Source: Aquilaria yunnanensis (lineage: Eukaryota; Streptophyta; Magnoliopsida; Malvales; Thymelaeaceae). Taken from it: DNA of 64,000 bases. Numbering within the stretch: position 1 is the stretch's first letter; each line of letters begins with the position of its first letter. The stretch is taken from assembly GCA_039654915.1 (NCBI GenBank), contig CM077599.1:78708001-78772000 (forward strand). The letters run 5' to 3'. This document shows, piece after piece, positions 41,533-53,012 of the stretch. A program made the position numbers and the translations under genes. The notes beneath the pieces were generated by a model. It was not told the DNA's origin. It saw nothing but the letters and a program-made list of their open reading frames with translations, and ran no database searches.

Positions 41533-44500
41533 CTAGTTGAGCAACCGTATGATGCACAAGAATTATTCCTTCAATTGAAATTGTGTTAATATGTTAGAAT
41601 GCAAGTTGTGTTTTCATTTGTTTATATATGTAGTCTAATTGTGTGATAAAATCCTTATCAAAACTCTTATTTTCTATTAGGAGTATTTTATTTGATGTGG
41701 GGCATTACCCTCCGTAGAACCTATATTTGTAATAAATTAGATCTTAGAAACTAAAATTATAAATCTTTCATAATTTCATCTACAAATCTTCCATAATTTC
41801 AACTACATAAATTATGTGCTAACATAATTGAGTTTGAAGAGAAGACAATGAATAACAATATAATCTTATACCTCAGCTTTGGGTAATTAACAGGTGCATT
41901 GCATTTCTCACAAAATAATCTAGCTCGTAGAGGAATTAGTCTTCATCGATGCCATGATAATCGATATGATAAATAGTACTAGCTCGATCTCATAATTATT
42001 TTAAAAATGGTTCCAATCAAGTAGTAAACAGTTTCCTAAAGTAGGTTGAAGAAGGCTTATTTAGTTAAAAAAACAAAATAGGCTAAATGTAAAATAGTTT
42101 TATAGGATATAAAAATTTACCTAGTCTTGTGTGCAGTCACCTAATTTGAAATTTTCACAAATTTTGTTGTTTTCAATTTCTTTTTTTCTTCATTGCTATT
42201 ATTCTTCCCATCAATAAACAAACTTTATCTTACGAATTCCTAATTTTTGGCACTATATTTGAATATATAATATAACATCATGGGTGGTAAGTTATTAATT
42301 AATATAAGACATGTACTGTAAACTAACAAATTGGTTTTAAAAACCTATATAAAATCACCCCTCATAGTGTCAACCTCAGGAATTTGAAGATTTAGGTAAA
42401 TCTTGCTCAATCTTGAAGTTCCTAATCTTGGCCAACCTATACATGAAAACAATATACTTAATATGTTTAGATTATAGTAGAAGGAGAAACAAAGGTAAAT
42501 GTAGATGAGAGAATGTACAATATGTTAGAAACCTTGAAAAGTCTTCATGACCAAAGAAGTAAAAACTCCTACAACACAAGTTGATTCATTTTGTCCATTC
42601 TTCACCAAAAAAATTTAGGAGAACTTTGACCATAGTGCAAGTAAAATTTTATTCTCACAGTTTGAAAAAGATGGGAATTAGTAGAGAAATATACACAAAT
42701 GATTGAAGGGCAGACATTAAGCATCATTTTGTAAAAAATACCTCAAATCCTGTAATTTGATGGTTATGGTGTCAACTAAATCATCCTTAACAATTTTTGG
42801 CTCAATTGAACCAACTTCTACAACAATTCCCACAACATCCGGCATAGAAAAACAAATGGTAATTATGGCATATAAATAATATATGCAACATCTTATTCTA
42901 TTTTGGAAAACTTATAGAGAAACCTGTAAAGAGTTTTTCTTGGTTAATGCGTGTGCTAAGTTGATCAAAAGTAACAAACTCAAATTTGTGCATACGAAAA
43001 TCATCATGCTTGTGATTCACATCATAGATTTGCGTAGTATGAGTAATGTGTATCATATATGGGTATGTATCTATGATTCGATATATCTTTTTCTTTGGAA
43101 GAATTGTGAAATTCTTGAATATATACATACTTCTTTTATGAAGCTTCTCTTTAAATTTGAATGCCAAAAAACTTTTGATAAACCCATGAATTGCTATGCC
43201 TTTTATATGTAAACAAAAAACATAATAGCCAATAATAGATCATGAATGCATATTTATAGTAGGGAGAAAAAAATAAATTATAAAATTTAGTAGAATAGAG
43301 AAAAAGAAGAATACTTTCTCATCCACAATAAAAAAATTGGTACTAATAAATTGATCACCTTTTCAAGAATTAAAAACATCCTATAAATTCCACACTTTTA
43401 CTTGAATAACTTAGTTGGTCCTTTCAAGAGACAATTTTTGCAATGTAATATGTTTTGTCGGGAGACTATAAAAATAAGAAAAGATTCATAAAAGAAAATA
43501 TTCATCGATTGTAAGGATTCAAAGATAAAGAAATTAAAAGATAATAAAATCTATCAGTCTTTTTAGGTGACTACCTCATCTTTGGCATCAGTGAAAACCT
43601 GAAAATATAAATTAATAAAGAGACGACGATATGTAGCAAAGGAAGACAGAAATAAATGGAAGGAAAGATTGATAATATTGAATGTGCAATGAAAGCAAAT
43701 GTTAGAACCTACACATATATATAGGAGGGAATACGTGAATGAATGAATTTTGGAGGGAGGGCTATATAAAGAGTTTAAGTATTTATTATTGAAAATGAAT
43801 TCTTCAATTAATGCTACAAATGTTTAATTCGAAAAAAAATATTCTTGGAGGAAGTTGGATGGATAAGATTAATACCATTAAAGAAAGTTAAATTGTAATG
43901 AGAACACTCTAATAGAAATTAAAGCTACTAAATTGCTAAAAGAGATGAGGAAGTTGAATGGACAATATTAATACTATTAAAGAAAATAAAATTGTAATGA
44001 GAACATTCTAAGAAAAATTAAAGCTACTAAATTACTAAGAGATATATAATTTATTTAAAACAATTGATCAGGGACAATAACATTAATGACCCATTAAGAA
44101 GAAAACAAAAGCTAATGGCGTTTTAATATACTAAGAGGATAGGAATTTAAATACAATCACTAAAATGTATAAAACTTAGAATTTTAAGGGAAGTTGTATG
44201 GACAATAGTAATACCATTAAGGCAAATAAGTTTGTAATGAGAACACTCTAATATAAATTAAAGCTACTAAATTGCTAAAGGGGATAGGGAAGTTGGATTG
44301 ACAATATTAATACTATTAAAGCAAATAAAATTGTAAAAAAACACTCTAATACGTTACTAAATTACTAAGAGAGATGAAATTTATTTAAATTAATTGATTA
44401 AGGGATAATAATATGAATGACCCATTAAGAAGGAAGCAAAACATAATGGTGTTCTAATACACTAAGAGGGGAGGAATTTTAATTCAATCACTAACATGTA

Positions 44501-44900
44501 CAAAAAATAAAATTTTAAGGGTTCTCTACTATGGCATAAAGAGCCATCCAAGAATTACAATGCAAAATATAAATTTTGAAGCTATGACTATGTAGGAGCC
44601 TAAGATATTAAACAATACAAAAAATATAAATTTTAGTATTCCGAAATGAATGAAATTCTCCTTTATATTATGAAGTAAATGCTAAAGGAATTAGTTTTGA
44701 GGAATGGGTAGGTTTCTTATTTATAAAATTAATGCTACAGACGTGTATTATGAAATAAACACTAAAAGAATTAGTCTTGATAAATGAGTAGAATTTTCCT
44801 TTATATTATGAATTAAATGTGAAAAGAATTAGTTTTGGAGAATGGGTGGGTTTCTCTTATATATATATTCATGCTATTTGGTTTCCTGTTGCTTTCATGT
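41533..44900 (-). mobile_element. Probable degenerate Helitron (3' end at 41533)
   Basis: On the - strand the sequence ends with a weak hairpin (TTGTGCATCATACGG) followed by TTGCTCAACTAG, then T. This fits the Helitron 3' rule of a hairpin, CTRR and insertion before T, and the decayed hairpin resembles the GTGCATCGCAC type common in plants. The interior includes an RPA-like pseudogene, often carried by plant Helitrons. I could not fix the 5' TC end; 44900 is only an outer guess. From ~43830 to 44870 there are repeated AT-rich blocks (AAATTAAAGCTACTAAATTG, GACCCATTAAGAAG, AAAGAATTAGTTTTG). Confidence 0.5.
42340..43170 (-). pseudogene. Replication protein A-like (Helitron-type) pseudogene
   Basis: Fragments in order on the - strand: HKHDDFRMHKFEFVTFDQLS and TRINQEKLF (43040-42930 region), MPDVVGIVVEVGSIEPKIVK plus DDLVDTITIKLQDL (about 42846-42740), and SKIYLNLQIPEVDTM (about 42420-42360). 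These correspond to successive OB-fold motifs of plant RPA1-like proteins (FEFVPF.., DV(I/V)GVVV.., SKIYINLDIPEV). RPA binds single-stranded DNA in replication and repair. Stops and frame changes separate the pieces; no intact protein is possible. Confidence 0.68.
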
Positions 44901-45240
44901 TCACTTGTGCAATTTGTTTCAAGCTTTTGGCCTCCTACTTGTTTTTTTTTCATTTTCATGAGCACAAAAGTGCTTGCGATTTGTTCCAAACTTTTTCTCA
45001 TTTTGTTTTGCTCTATTTTTTTGGAATGAACAGACACTTGGTGCCGTTGTATCTAATTAATGGTTGCCGATCACATTTCTTGTTAACCTTCAGATTGGTA
45101 ATTACAAGCATCCTTAAGCTGATGTTTTTTTTTTTTGGATTTTGTTGTAGAATCATGCCCATTAATTATTTCTTGCTTTTCTTTTGAAGCAGGCTAAAGC
45201 AATATGCAACTTTTTTTGCAGGACTTCTTGGTTTGCTTAT

Positions 45241-45651
45241 GTAACACCCCTATATCCTACATGGGTGAATTGTGAAAAGCCTTATGTAGATATATAGGCT
45301 CCAATTCTATAACATAAGCACTTAGCGTTTGTTCTTTTCATAAAGGATAGGGTGTTCCGTTATCAGTTCTGGATTTTGGTTGTTACAGCTTAAGTTCGCG
45401 ATTTCCGAGTGTGGTGGGGAACTACGGGCTTATGTATAAATCGTCTCCAAACTTTGATTTTGGAATTTTCAATCTTTTCAGATCCCGATGGCATAGACAA
45501 ACCTTTTAGATTTTAAGGCGAATCTTTTCAACCTTGTCTTTGTGCCTCTTTTTGGATCATGGACTACCTAAGTCCTTTTGCTATAGGGTGATCATCATTA
45601 TTTCTACTACTATATCAAGTTTCTTTTCTGAGTAGGATATTTTATTACAAG
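45241..45651 (+). other. Flank upstream of the plant-mobile-domain pseudogene
   Basis: No gene is seen. The segment opens with GTAACACCCCTATATCCTAC, a start reminiscent of some plant transposon ends, but I found no matching far end or duplication. Confidence 0.3.
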
Positions 45652-48600
45652 ATGGTTGCCCCAAAGGTGCCCTCAAAAGTTGTACTAGCTTTCAGGCTTG
45701 TGAAGATTAACTGGATTATTGAGTTTAGAAATGACAAGTATTTGATACTTCCGAAGGCCATCATGAAGACACGTTTTGGAGGAGATGCTAGTCCACTTAA
45801 GCTCGTCGTTTGCTATTCTTCTGTTGGTTCCTATGCCATAGAGCTTCTAGACTAAGTTGATGAATCAAACATATCGAGGCTTAGTGAATATCCCTTGAAG
45901 AATGATATGGTTCTTAGAGATATTGTCTTGCCCGATCATTAACCGCCTTTATGTTTCCCCCTATCCTATATGAATGTTCATGACGTTCCAAGGCTACAAG
46001 TTACAGAGCTTATTTCCTATTGTCAACTGCAGTAGGCCTCTTCCCTTGATCTAAAAGGTGAAATTCAATATTTGCATGGCTTCAGGGAACAAACTATCGA
46101 CACTTGTGGTTTGTTACAGGTGAACAAGTTCAACAACTTAGCTTCTACCGTCAAAGCGTTTTGACTACCATCGACCGAATAAGATGTATCGTGTTTTGGT
46201 TTAGGCTTAGTCTCCTAACATGAATACTTTTATCACTTTAGAACATGAAATTGGCATATCGCTTAAGGAGTTACATGAGATCAGTGGTATTTCCATCCAT
46301 GGAGAGTATTATGAAAAGGTTGTGCCAAGCTATGCAAAGCTCATGAATCGTACTGTAGATGGTTTTCCAAAGACATATATGTACCTATTCAAGGCCTTCT
46401 CAGAGATTGCTTCTAGCAAGAAGAAAGACAAGTTTTTTCATGCTGATTGGATTAATTTTCAAGTTTAAAGTGAAAGATCCTATGTCTAATCCTCATGCTT
46501 TTAAACAATATCAAGTAGTAACTCAAGTTAAGTATGATTGTGGTAGTCAATGTATTAAAAGTTTACAAATCAAAAAACCATTTATGATGGCTTCCCAGAA
46601 TTCTAATTTTCCATCTGATTTGCCGGTTTTCCCCAAGTTGGGTGTTCTATTTATCCAAAATTTTGTGATGAGCTCAAAGTTGCCACTTACTTGGCTTTAT
46701 GGCTTTGCCGCTATGTTCTTCCTTTCAATGATGGCTAATGACCCAAAACTTTCAAAACTGCATCAAAGATGGCACAATGAGTCATTTTTAGCTTGGTACC
46801 TTCCATCCTGTCATGCATTTATAAAGCACTTTTTGAGATTGGGCAACTTGAGGGAGAGTCTCATCCTCTTGGAAGGGTGAAAGCAGCCTTTCTTGGTCAT
46901 TTCCTTTATGCTTAGGCCAACTTACATTTTCCATAAGAAGTTTATGCCACTATGAACAAAGATTTTCCTTGTCCTTTGATCCAGTAAATTTGTGGAATCT
47001 TAAATGCTCATTAACATTGGGAACATTCATCTAGTGATTTCTCATGAAATCCTATGTCGGCTATAGTTAATCTAGTGGAGTGTGCTGATGATGGGAAAAG
47101 ATAGCAAAATACAGCAAAGTTCATGATAAGCCTCTGTCCTAGGTACTTGACATATCATTGTAATAATACCTTCATCTCATAGCACTATAATCCTCATCGG
47201 TTTACTTGGTAGCATAGTTTTCTTCAGAGGCTTCCTGGTAAACCAAACTTTACTACTCTCCATTCTTGACTTAACTCCCTGTATGATGTGTGGTTGTCTT
47301 TAACTTGGACTGGCACAGGTGTTAAGTTTCACATTCCCAAGTTTTCTTCTACCAATGGTTTACAAGTTGACCTGAACTATACAAATTGGTGGGAAAATGA
47401 GGTACTTTCTGCTTTGGAAAAAATTTTAGTTTCTACATTGTCAAAGAGCAATAAACTAAGCTTGGGATTATCTATTAAAGTTCCACTAATTTTGGTTAAT
47501 GGGAAAAGCCTAGATTCGAAGAACCATCTAGCGATGGGAGTATCAACGACCCCCTACAGGAAAAAAGAACAAGTTGAAACCTCGTCAGTAGTTTTTGCCA
47601 GAACCTAGTGTGCAAGCTTTAAGCAACAAATGCTCTTCTTCTTGTTGAAGCTTAGGGAACAGCCTTGGCATGTCTCTAAAGTCTCTTAATGCAGGTAAAT
47701 ATTTCCCTTCTATTTTAATCCAAAATCTTTTTCATTCATTTATTTTAGTCTGTTTAATCTTCTTCTGGTTACAGTGTTCCCTGATGTACCAAAATGACAA
47801 CATCTTCTTTTTGGAAAAGACTTGGCACATTGAATTGGAAATATTGGAGCTCTAGATGGTTTATCTGATCATCCCATCAAAAATAATTCAAATGACAAAG
47901 ATGAAGTGGAACTTATGTCGAGTGGCTAGGCCATTGCTTCCCCATGCAAGACACTTATTGTTGATATAGTCTTGATGCCTCATCCTTTGAAGAAAAACTC
48001 ACAAATTGCATCAATAATCTCTTGTGCTTCCGGTATGCCAAATAAGTCTTTTGCTTCAATAGATATTGTTAAGGAGATTCTTTATTGTCGTCTCATATAC
48101 TACTTGAAAAAGGAAGGTGATGGTGCTTTGAAAAATGGGTTTTCTTCATTACAAGATTGGTGGCATTGCAATAAGGATGAAATTTTGAAAGCTTCTAACC
48201 AAATGTTTCCTTGTGGATTGCTCCCCTTTATTTGAAAGATGAATTCTCTACTAAAAGAAAGTGAGATGTACATTTCATAACAGTAGGAAGCCATGCAGTC
48301 GTTGGATCCAAAGGTGAATCAGAGGGAGTTTACTTCTATTGAGGCAGAATTTGGCATTCATACTTCATAGGTAACAACTTTTGTTGAGAAGATAGATTCG
48401 CATGCTAACACCATGGAGAATGTTAACGCCTAGATAGAGAAGATACAATAGCAAATAGCTGATTTATCAACTACAATTGATATATTTCGAGATGAGCGTC
48501 AGACATCTCTCAAAGCACTTAATTCATTGGATGTAAGGCATAAAGAAATCAAAGATTGCTTAGGTGCAAGAGAATCTAGGATTGAAGCAATAAATTGGTG
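45652..48600 (+). pseudogene. Plant mobile domain (PMD-like) transposon-derived pseudogene
   Basis: The pieces lie in several frames. They are MVAPKVPSKVVLAFRLVKIN (45652), ISLKELHEISGISIHGEYYE...FPKTYMYLFKAF...FHADWINFQV (46220-46468), then after a frameshift FPKLGVLFIQNFVMSSKLPL and a Trp-rich stretch (46359-46880), LSLTWTGTGVKFHIPKFSS...YTNWWENEV (47288-47608), and a tail with coiled-coil character (to ~48600) containing stops. The order matches plant-mobile-domain proteins, known as MAIN/MAIL-type host genes and as passengers of plant transposons. It runs antisense to element C. Multiple stops mean it is dead. Confidence 0.6.
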
Positions 48601-48861
48601 AAGGTAAGAACTTGAAAAGACACTTTTAGACAATTTTTTCTAGAGGTTAGGTCATCATTTCCATGTAACTTTATTTTCCTTTCCTTTTTTAGATTAGGTA
48701 GGCTGTGGTAGGATTCTAGAATAGAATTAAGGCTTTTCTTTTTTGTTGAATTTTATCATTTTACATAATTCCAACCTTTGAATAACACTATCAACAAAGA
48801 TGTACTTGAACTAAGTGACAAGCAAAGCATAGCTCAAAAAGAAAACTTTCATTTGGTTTAG

Positions 48862-49090
48862 TCATTCACTGTTTATACTCTTATGGGCTAGGAATATTAC
48901 TTTTTTTTTTTTGAAGAATTTGCCATACGCAATTTATACTCATGCGGGCCAGGATTTACATTTGTTTTAAGGTTTTGCCATAAATAGTTTACACTCAGGC
49001 AGGCTAGGAGTACTACATTTTTATTTTTAATGATTTCACCATACACAGTTTACACTCGTGTGGGTCAGGAGTATTACATTTTTTTTTGTT
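48862..49090 (+). repeat. ~68-bp tandem repeat
   Basis: Four degenerate units with CAGTTTACACTCATGCGGGC, CAGGAGTATTACATTTTTTT and a variable T tract. It is adjacent to the right LTR of element C, in its leader position when read on the - strand. Confidence 0.65.
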
Positions 49091-49123
49091 TTGATAATGA
49101 GTCTTCATTCAGGCCTTCAGTTG

Positions 49124-50206
49124 TGTAGTTGGGGTCCAAAAAATTATGTTTCATGTGTAAAAATTACACTTTGAAATTAATTATAGTAAAAATTACAAGA
49201 TTGAAAATTTAAAATAGAGATTTTGGGGGATCGACTCTCTAGTGTGCTTCTCACATGCACAATCTTTTGATTAATGCTTGGAGCTTTTGGTGGAAACATG
49301 AATAACTTCTTCACGGACATGAACTCCGAAGTTTATTTTGGCAAACACAAACCAATGTTCCTACCGCTTCATTCGGTTTAGGACTTTCTGTTATACTCCT
49401 TAGATTTGAGGGTTTTTGACAATGTCCGCCACTTTCTTGCCACTTTTCCTTAGAGTCTAACTTGATATAGTGTAGAAATGAATCCTTCACATTTTCTGCC
49501 ACTTCCGCCATATATGAATTTGAACTTAATGTAGCACCGTCCCGCATTCTTCGTGTTCTTTGCCATGTTCTTCAAATCTAGCCTTGAAACTAGGATTTGA
49601 TCTTTCTTGAATTTGATTTCTCCTCCCACCAGGTGTTTGTGCTTGATCAACTTCAAGAGCTGATGAGACAGCTTTTTGTAGAGAAATTTTCTTTCTCCTT
49701 AGTTTTGGTTCTTTTCTAATTTTGTTCCTCTCCCCCTATTCTTTAGCCTAGAAGGCCTATTTATAGGTGTAGATAAAATGTGGTTTAATTCAAGAAAACC
49801 ACATATGATAATTATCACATATTTATTTCTGTATTTATTTTAAGAGAAAATAAATATGATAATTATCTCCCTTTAATTATTCTAATTATTTAATTTAAAA
49901 AGATAATTAATGGAACATTATAGAATATTTTAGCATATTTGAGCCAAATGATAGGAATGCATGGACTTTAATCATTTAGACTTTGAGGCCCAATTTGTAA
50001 AAAATGAACTTTGGCTAAAATAGTATAATGAGTCTTCTTTCAGGGTCTCCGATTACTTACTTTTTGGCTCAAAAAATTGGGTTTCTTAAACTTATAGTTT
50101 TCAAAATTGATGAATTTTTGAAGTTTGGACATCATTTTTTAAATGGGCCAAACAATTTAAGTTAGGTTTATTTCATTTTTGACCCAATTAAATTTTAATG
50201 TCTATA
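49124..50206 (-). repeat. Element C 5' LTR (in - orientation)
   Basis: Direct repeat of 39291-40348 with visible divergence throughout, followed by TTGGG. On the - strand it precedes CAACTGAAGG, which is not a recognisable tRNA primer site. Confidence 0.75.
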
Positions 50207-50211
50207 TTGGG

Positions 50212-50692
50212 TTCTAAAAAAAACAAGAGATTCAACTGATCGGGTCAAGATCAGACAAACCCAAGAACATGCACGTATGTGAGGCCGGACCAAAAGAACA
50301 TTTAATAAAAATGGATTGGAATTCAATTTGACTAAACCTGGAATTAGCCCTCTATTTTTTATTAACTGGTTAATGAAGGTGCCCATGTCCTTAGTTTTAC
50401 ATTTAGTCATTGATTATTTCGGTTTATTATGACTAAAAATTAAAAATTCTAATTTAGTTTTAACTGAATGATCACCCTAAATTTCTATGATACAAATTAC
50501 AATTGTTGAATAAGGCGATCGTGGTGGTTGACTAGTTTTGAAAAGTTGCTATGACAGGCGTTGTTCTCTGGTTTGGTGGTCCTAACTCCTAATGTGCCCT
50601 TGGCTCTTATTGTAATGTGTTGTGACTACTGGCCATTCTTATTTTGTTGGTTGGTCTATGAGCCTATAGTTTCCTGCTCGCTGATGTATATG
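50212..50692. other. No gene recognised
   Basis: Unremarkable AT-rich spacer between element C and the hAT element; only short frames. Confidence 0.4.
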
Positions 50693-50700
50693 ATTGTACC

Positions 50701-52013
50701 TAGAGGTGGCGGTGGACTGATCTGGCGGAGTTTGGGTTGGGAAATCTGGACCTGAGCTCAGCCTGTCTCGAGTCAGGTTGAGCCAAAGTTGGTCAAGGTA
50801 GGTTCGTGCTGAGCCGAGTTTTTTTTTATTTCAATAAAAAAGTGTTGAAATATATTTTAAAATATTATTTGAGTATAATTTGATTAAATAAGTTTTTATT
50901 TGAGAAAAAATACCATCATCAGTGTAAATTTTATTAATAAAAAAGCCAAATGACACTTAATCATTTGGAATGTGCTTTACATTTAAAAATAATGAAATAT
51001 TCTAGAAAAAAAACTAAAAAGTAAAATCTAAGTTCTTATAATTTTTCAAGTAAACATATTTTATTTTCCTTACAATTTTTTAATTTTTATTTGAGTAGGT
51101 TTTTGTTAATAATTTTTAATGTTTTTCAAATTTAGAAAATTAGAAAGCTAAAAAATATATGTTTTTTTAAAAAAATTAAAAATATTTTTGAACATCTTAA
51201 AGAATGATTAAAAGTTTCAAAGAATAAAAAATATCTCAAAATAAATATTTTAGTCATTAAAAAGTAATCTCCACTGAACTCATACAGAATAAAAAGATTA
51301 TTAATGAGTTTGAAAATTTTTCAAAATAATAAATAAAACAATAGTTTCCCTAAACTATAAAAGAATAATATTGATAGGACTTATTGAACAATAACCAATT
51401 TTACATGTCAGGTATGCTCTAGGCTAGGCAAGTATGGCATTAATTTAAATGACGACAACAAAGATATCATCAACAAAGTATAAATTTTTATCATTCGATG
51501 CATAACTAGAAAAAAATATTGTATCTCTCTTGGAAAAATTGAACAAAAAAGAAGATTTGTTCTTTTAAATGTAAGAGAATAGATGATCATTTTTGTAAAG
51601 TATTTGAAAGAAAATACAGTGAAAGACAAATTAATATTTTTCCAAAAGATTTAGAAATGCGAACGTAGGAAAAGTCAAGAAAAAGACCACTTTTAGTCTT
51701 AAATTTTTTACAACTTTTTTATCTAAGTCTTAAAATTTTTCTTTTTTTGAATATTTGAACATTGCCACAATCACTTGGAAATGGACGACCTAGCCTGGCT
51801 TAGCTAGTTCAGATCTAGGTCTAGGTTGTGTGGATTGGTGGGCCAGGCTGAGCTCACTTGTGCTTCTCTCATTTTCCTGGCCCATATTCACCCTGCCTTC
51901 TCTTGAGTCTATTTCGTGTTGGGTTGAGTTCAAGTTTAATCGAGTTGGGTCAAGTTTGACCCGAGCTGAGTCCGAGACAGGCTCATGTTAACCCGGCATT
52001 CTGGCCGGCTCCA
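50701..52013. mobile_element. Non-autonomous hAT element, 1313 bp
   Basis: ATTGTACC occurs directly before (50693-50700) and directly after (52014-52021), a perfect 8-bp target duplication. The ends are short imperfect inverted repeats (TAGAGGTGGCGG at left; the right end reads TGGAGCCGGCC on the - strand). Subterminal parts are rich in GGTTGAGCC/GGGTTGAGT-type motifs on both sides; the middle is AT-rich. No transposase frame is present. Confidence 0.82.
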
Positions 52014-52483
52014 ATTGTACCGGTGGTCTTTTCTTTCTTGCTCTGGTTTTAATAATAATAATAATAATAATTACCAAATCGTACGATTTGATTCCCGATT
52101 CTATTAGTATTTTCCATTTACGTTTTCTATCGTCCACTAAAGTTTTATCAATACACGTTGTTTTCCCTTGTTGCTCAATGGAGGATTCATCTACTCAGAA
52201 ACCCCAAGGAAAAAAAATTATATTCATCCATCATAAACGTAATAAGTTACGATAAACAATTATAAATTACTACTGCAAACGGTTTAATAGCTATTAGTTG
52301 TGTTTCATTTATTGAAAATGATTTTTGAAAATTAGTATCGCCAACATAATTTTGATATATAAAAATTTTACATTTGTTTCTCAAAAAATAACTTCCTGTA
52401 TTAAAGATAATCAAGATCCTATTTGGCATTAGTGTTATCGTATATATCAGAATTTTGAAAAAAATATTTAAGAGTAATTTTTA

Positions 52484-52714
52484 CTTCTTTTGTCCCAAAA
52501 ATTTTGATTTATTTATTTTTTACAATTAATCTAGAATTTTTTATTTTTAATATTTTAATATATAAATAAAAAATCTTTATATATGAATGATAATTCAATA
52601 TATATAGTTTCTAAATATATATTTTTTATTTTTTTAACAAATAATAATATAAATAAAATTAAGTCAAAATACAACAAAAAGTTAAATACATTAAAACTTC
52701 TGGGACGGATGGAG
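52484..52714. mobile_element. Stowaway-like MITE, 231 bp
   Basis: The ends CTTCTTTTGTCCCAAAAATT and (reverse complement of right end) CTCCATCCGTCCCAGAAGTT match the CTCCCTCCGT-CCC type of Stowaway terminal repeats. The interior is related to the nested MITE at 60042-60278 (shared AATTAATCTAGAATTTTTTA and ATATATAGTTTCTAAATATA). Confidence 0.7.
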
Positions 52715-52951
52715 CAACTTTTAACTTTTAACTTTTAACTCCACAAATTTTACTATAACTATTAAATAAATTATCCAAAATTATGACGTTAATCATAAAA
52801 GCCGTTCATGGTTCAGGTGCAAATTAGGAGCGCTAATGTGAATGGAGTGGGGTGGCATAACGAAAGGGTAGTATTGCCTTTCAAGTAGCAGGAGCGATGG
52901 AGAAAAAATCTCGTTAAGTCGATTTACATTACCGGCCGGGAATAGGGAGAG

Positions 52952-52957
52952 TATAAA
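52952..52957 (+). promoter_or_regulatory. TATA box of the DUF493 gene
   Basis: TATAAA in AGAGTATAAATTCTTGAGAA, 61 nt before the ATG at 53013. Confidence 0.55.
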
Positions 52958-53012
52958 TTCTTGAGAACACACAATAAACGGAAAATCAAAAATCAAGAGC
53001 TAAAATCCGGAA

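Larger units (their letters stand above)
39291..50206 (-). mobile_element. Old LTR retrotransposon C with TTGGG target duplication
   Basis: Diverged ~1.06-kb direct repeats lie at 39291-40348 and 49124-50206, with ends TGTAG...CTACA/CTATA. TTGGG occurs immediately outside both ends (39286-39290 and 50207-50211), a 5-bp target-site duplication. The sequence beside the left LTR reads, on the - strand, CTTGAGGGGACATT then TGTAG, a polypurine tract, which sets the - orientation. No gag or pol is recognisable in the interior. It instead holds RPA-like and plant-mobile-domain pseudogenes and repeats, some probably nested. Confidence 0.78.

Noticed and set aside
49311..49656. 78-aa and 68-aa frames on the - strand
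   Set aside because: They lie inside the LTR of element C, and the related LTR at 39291 has a different broken frame.
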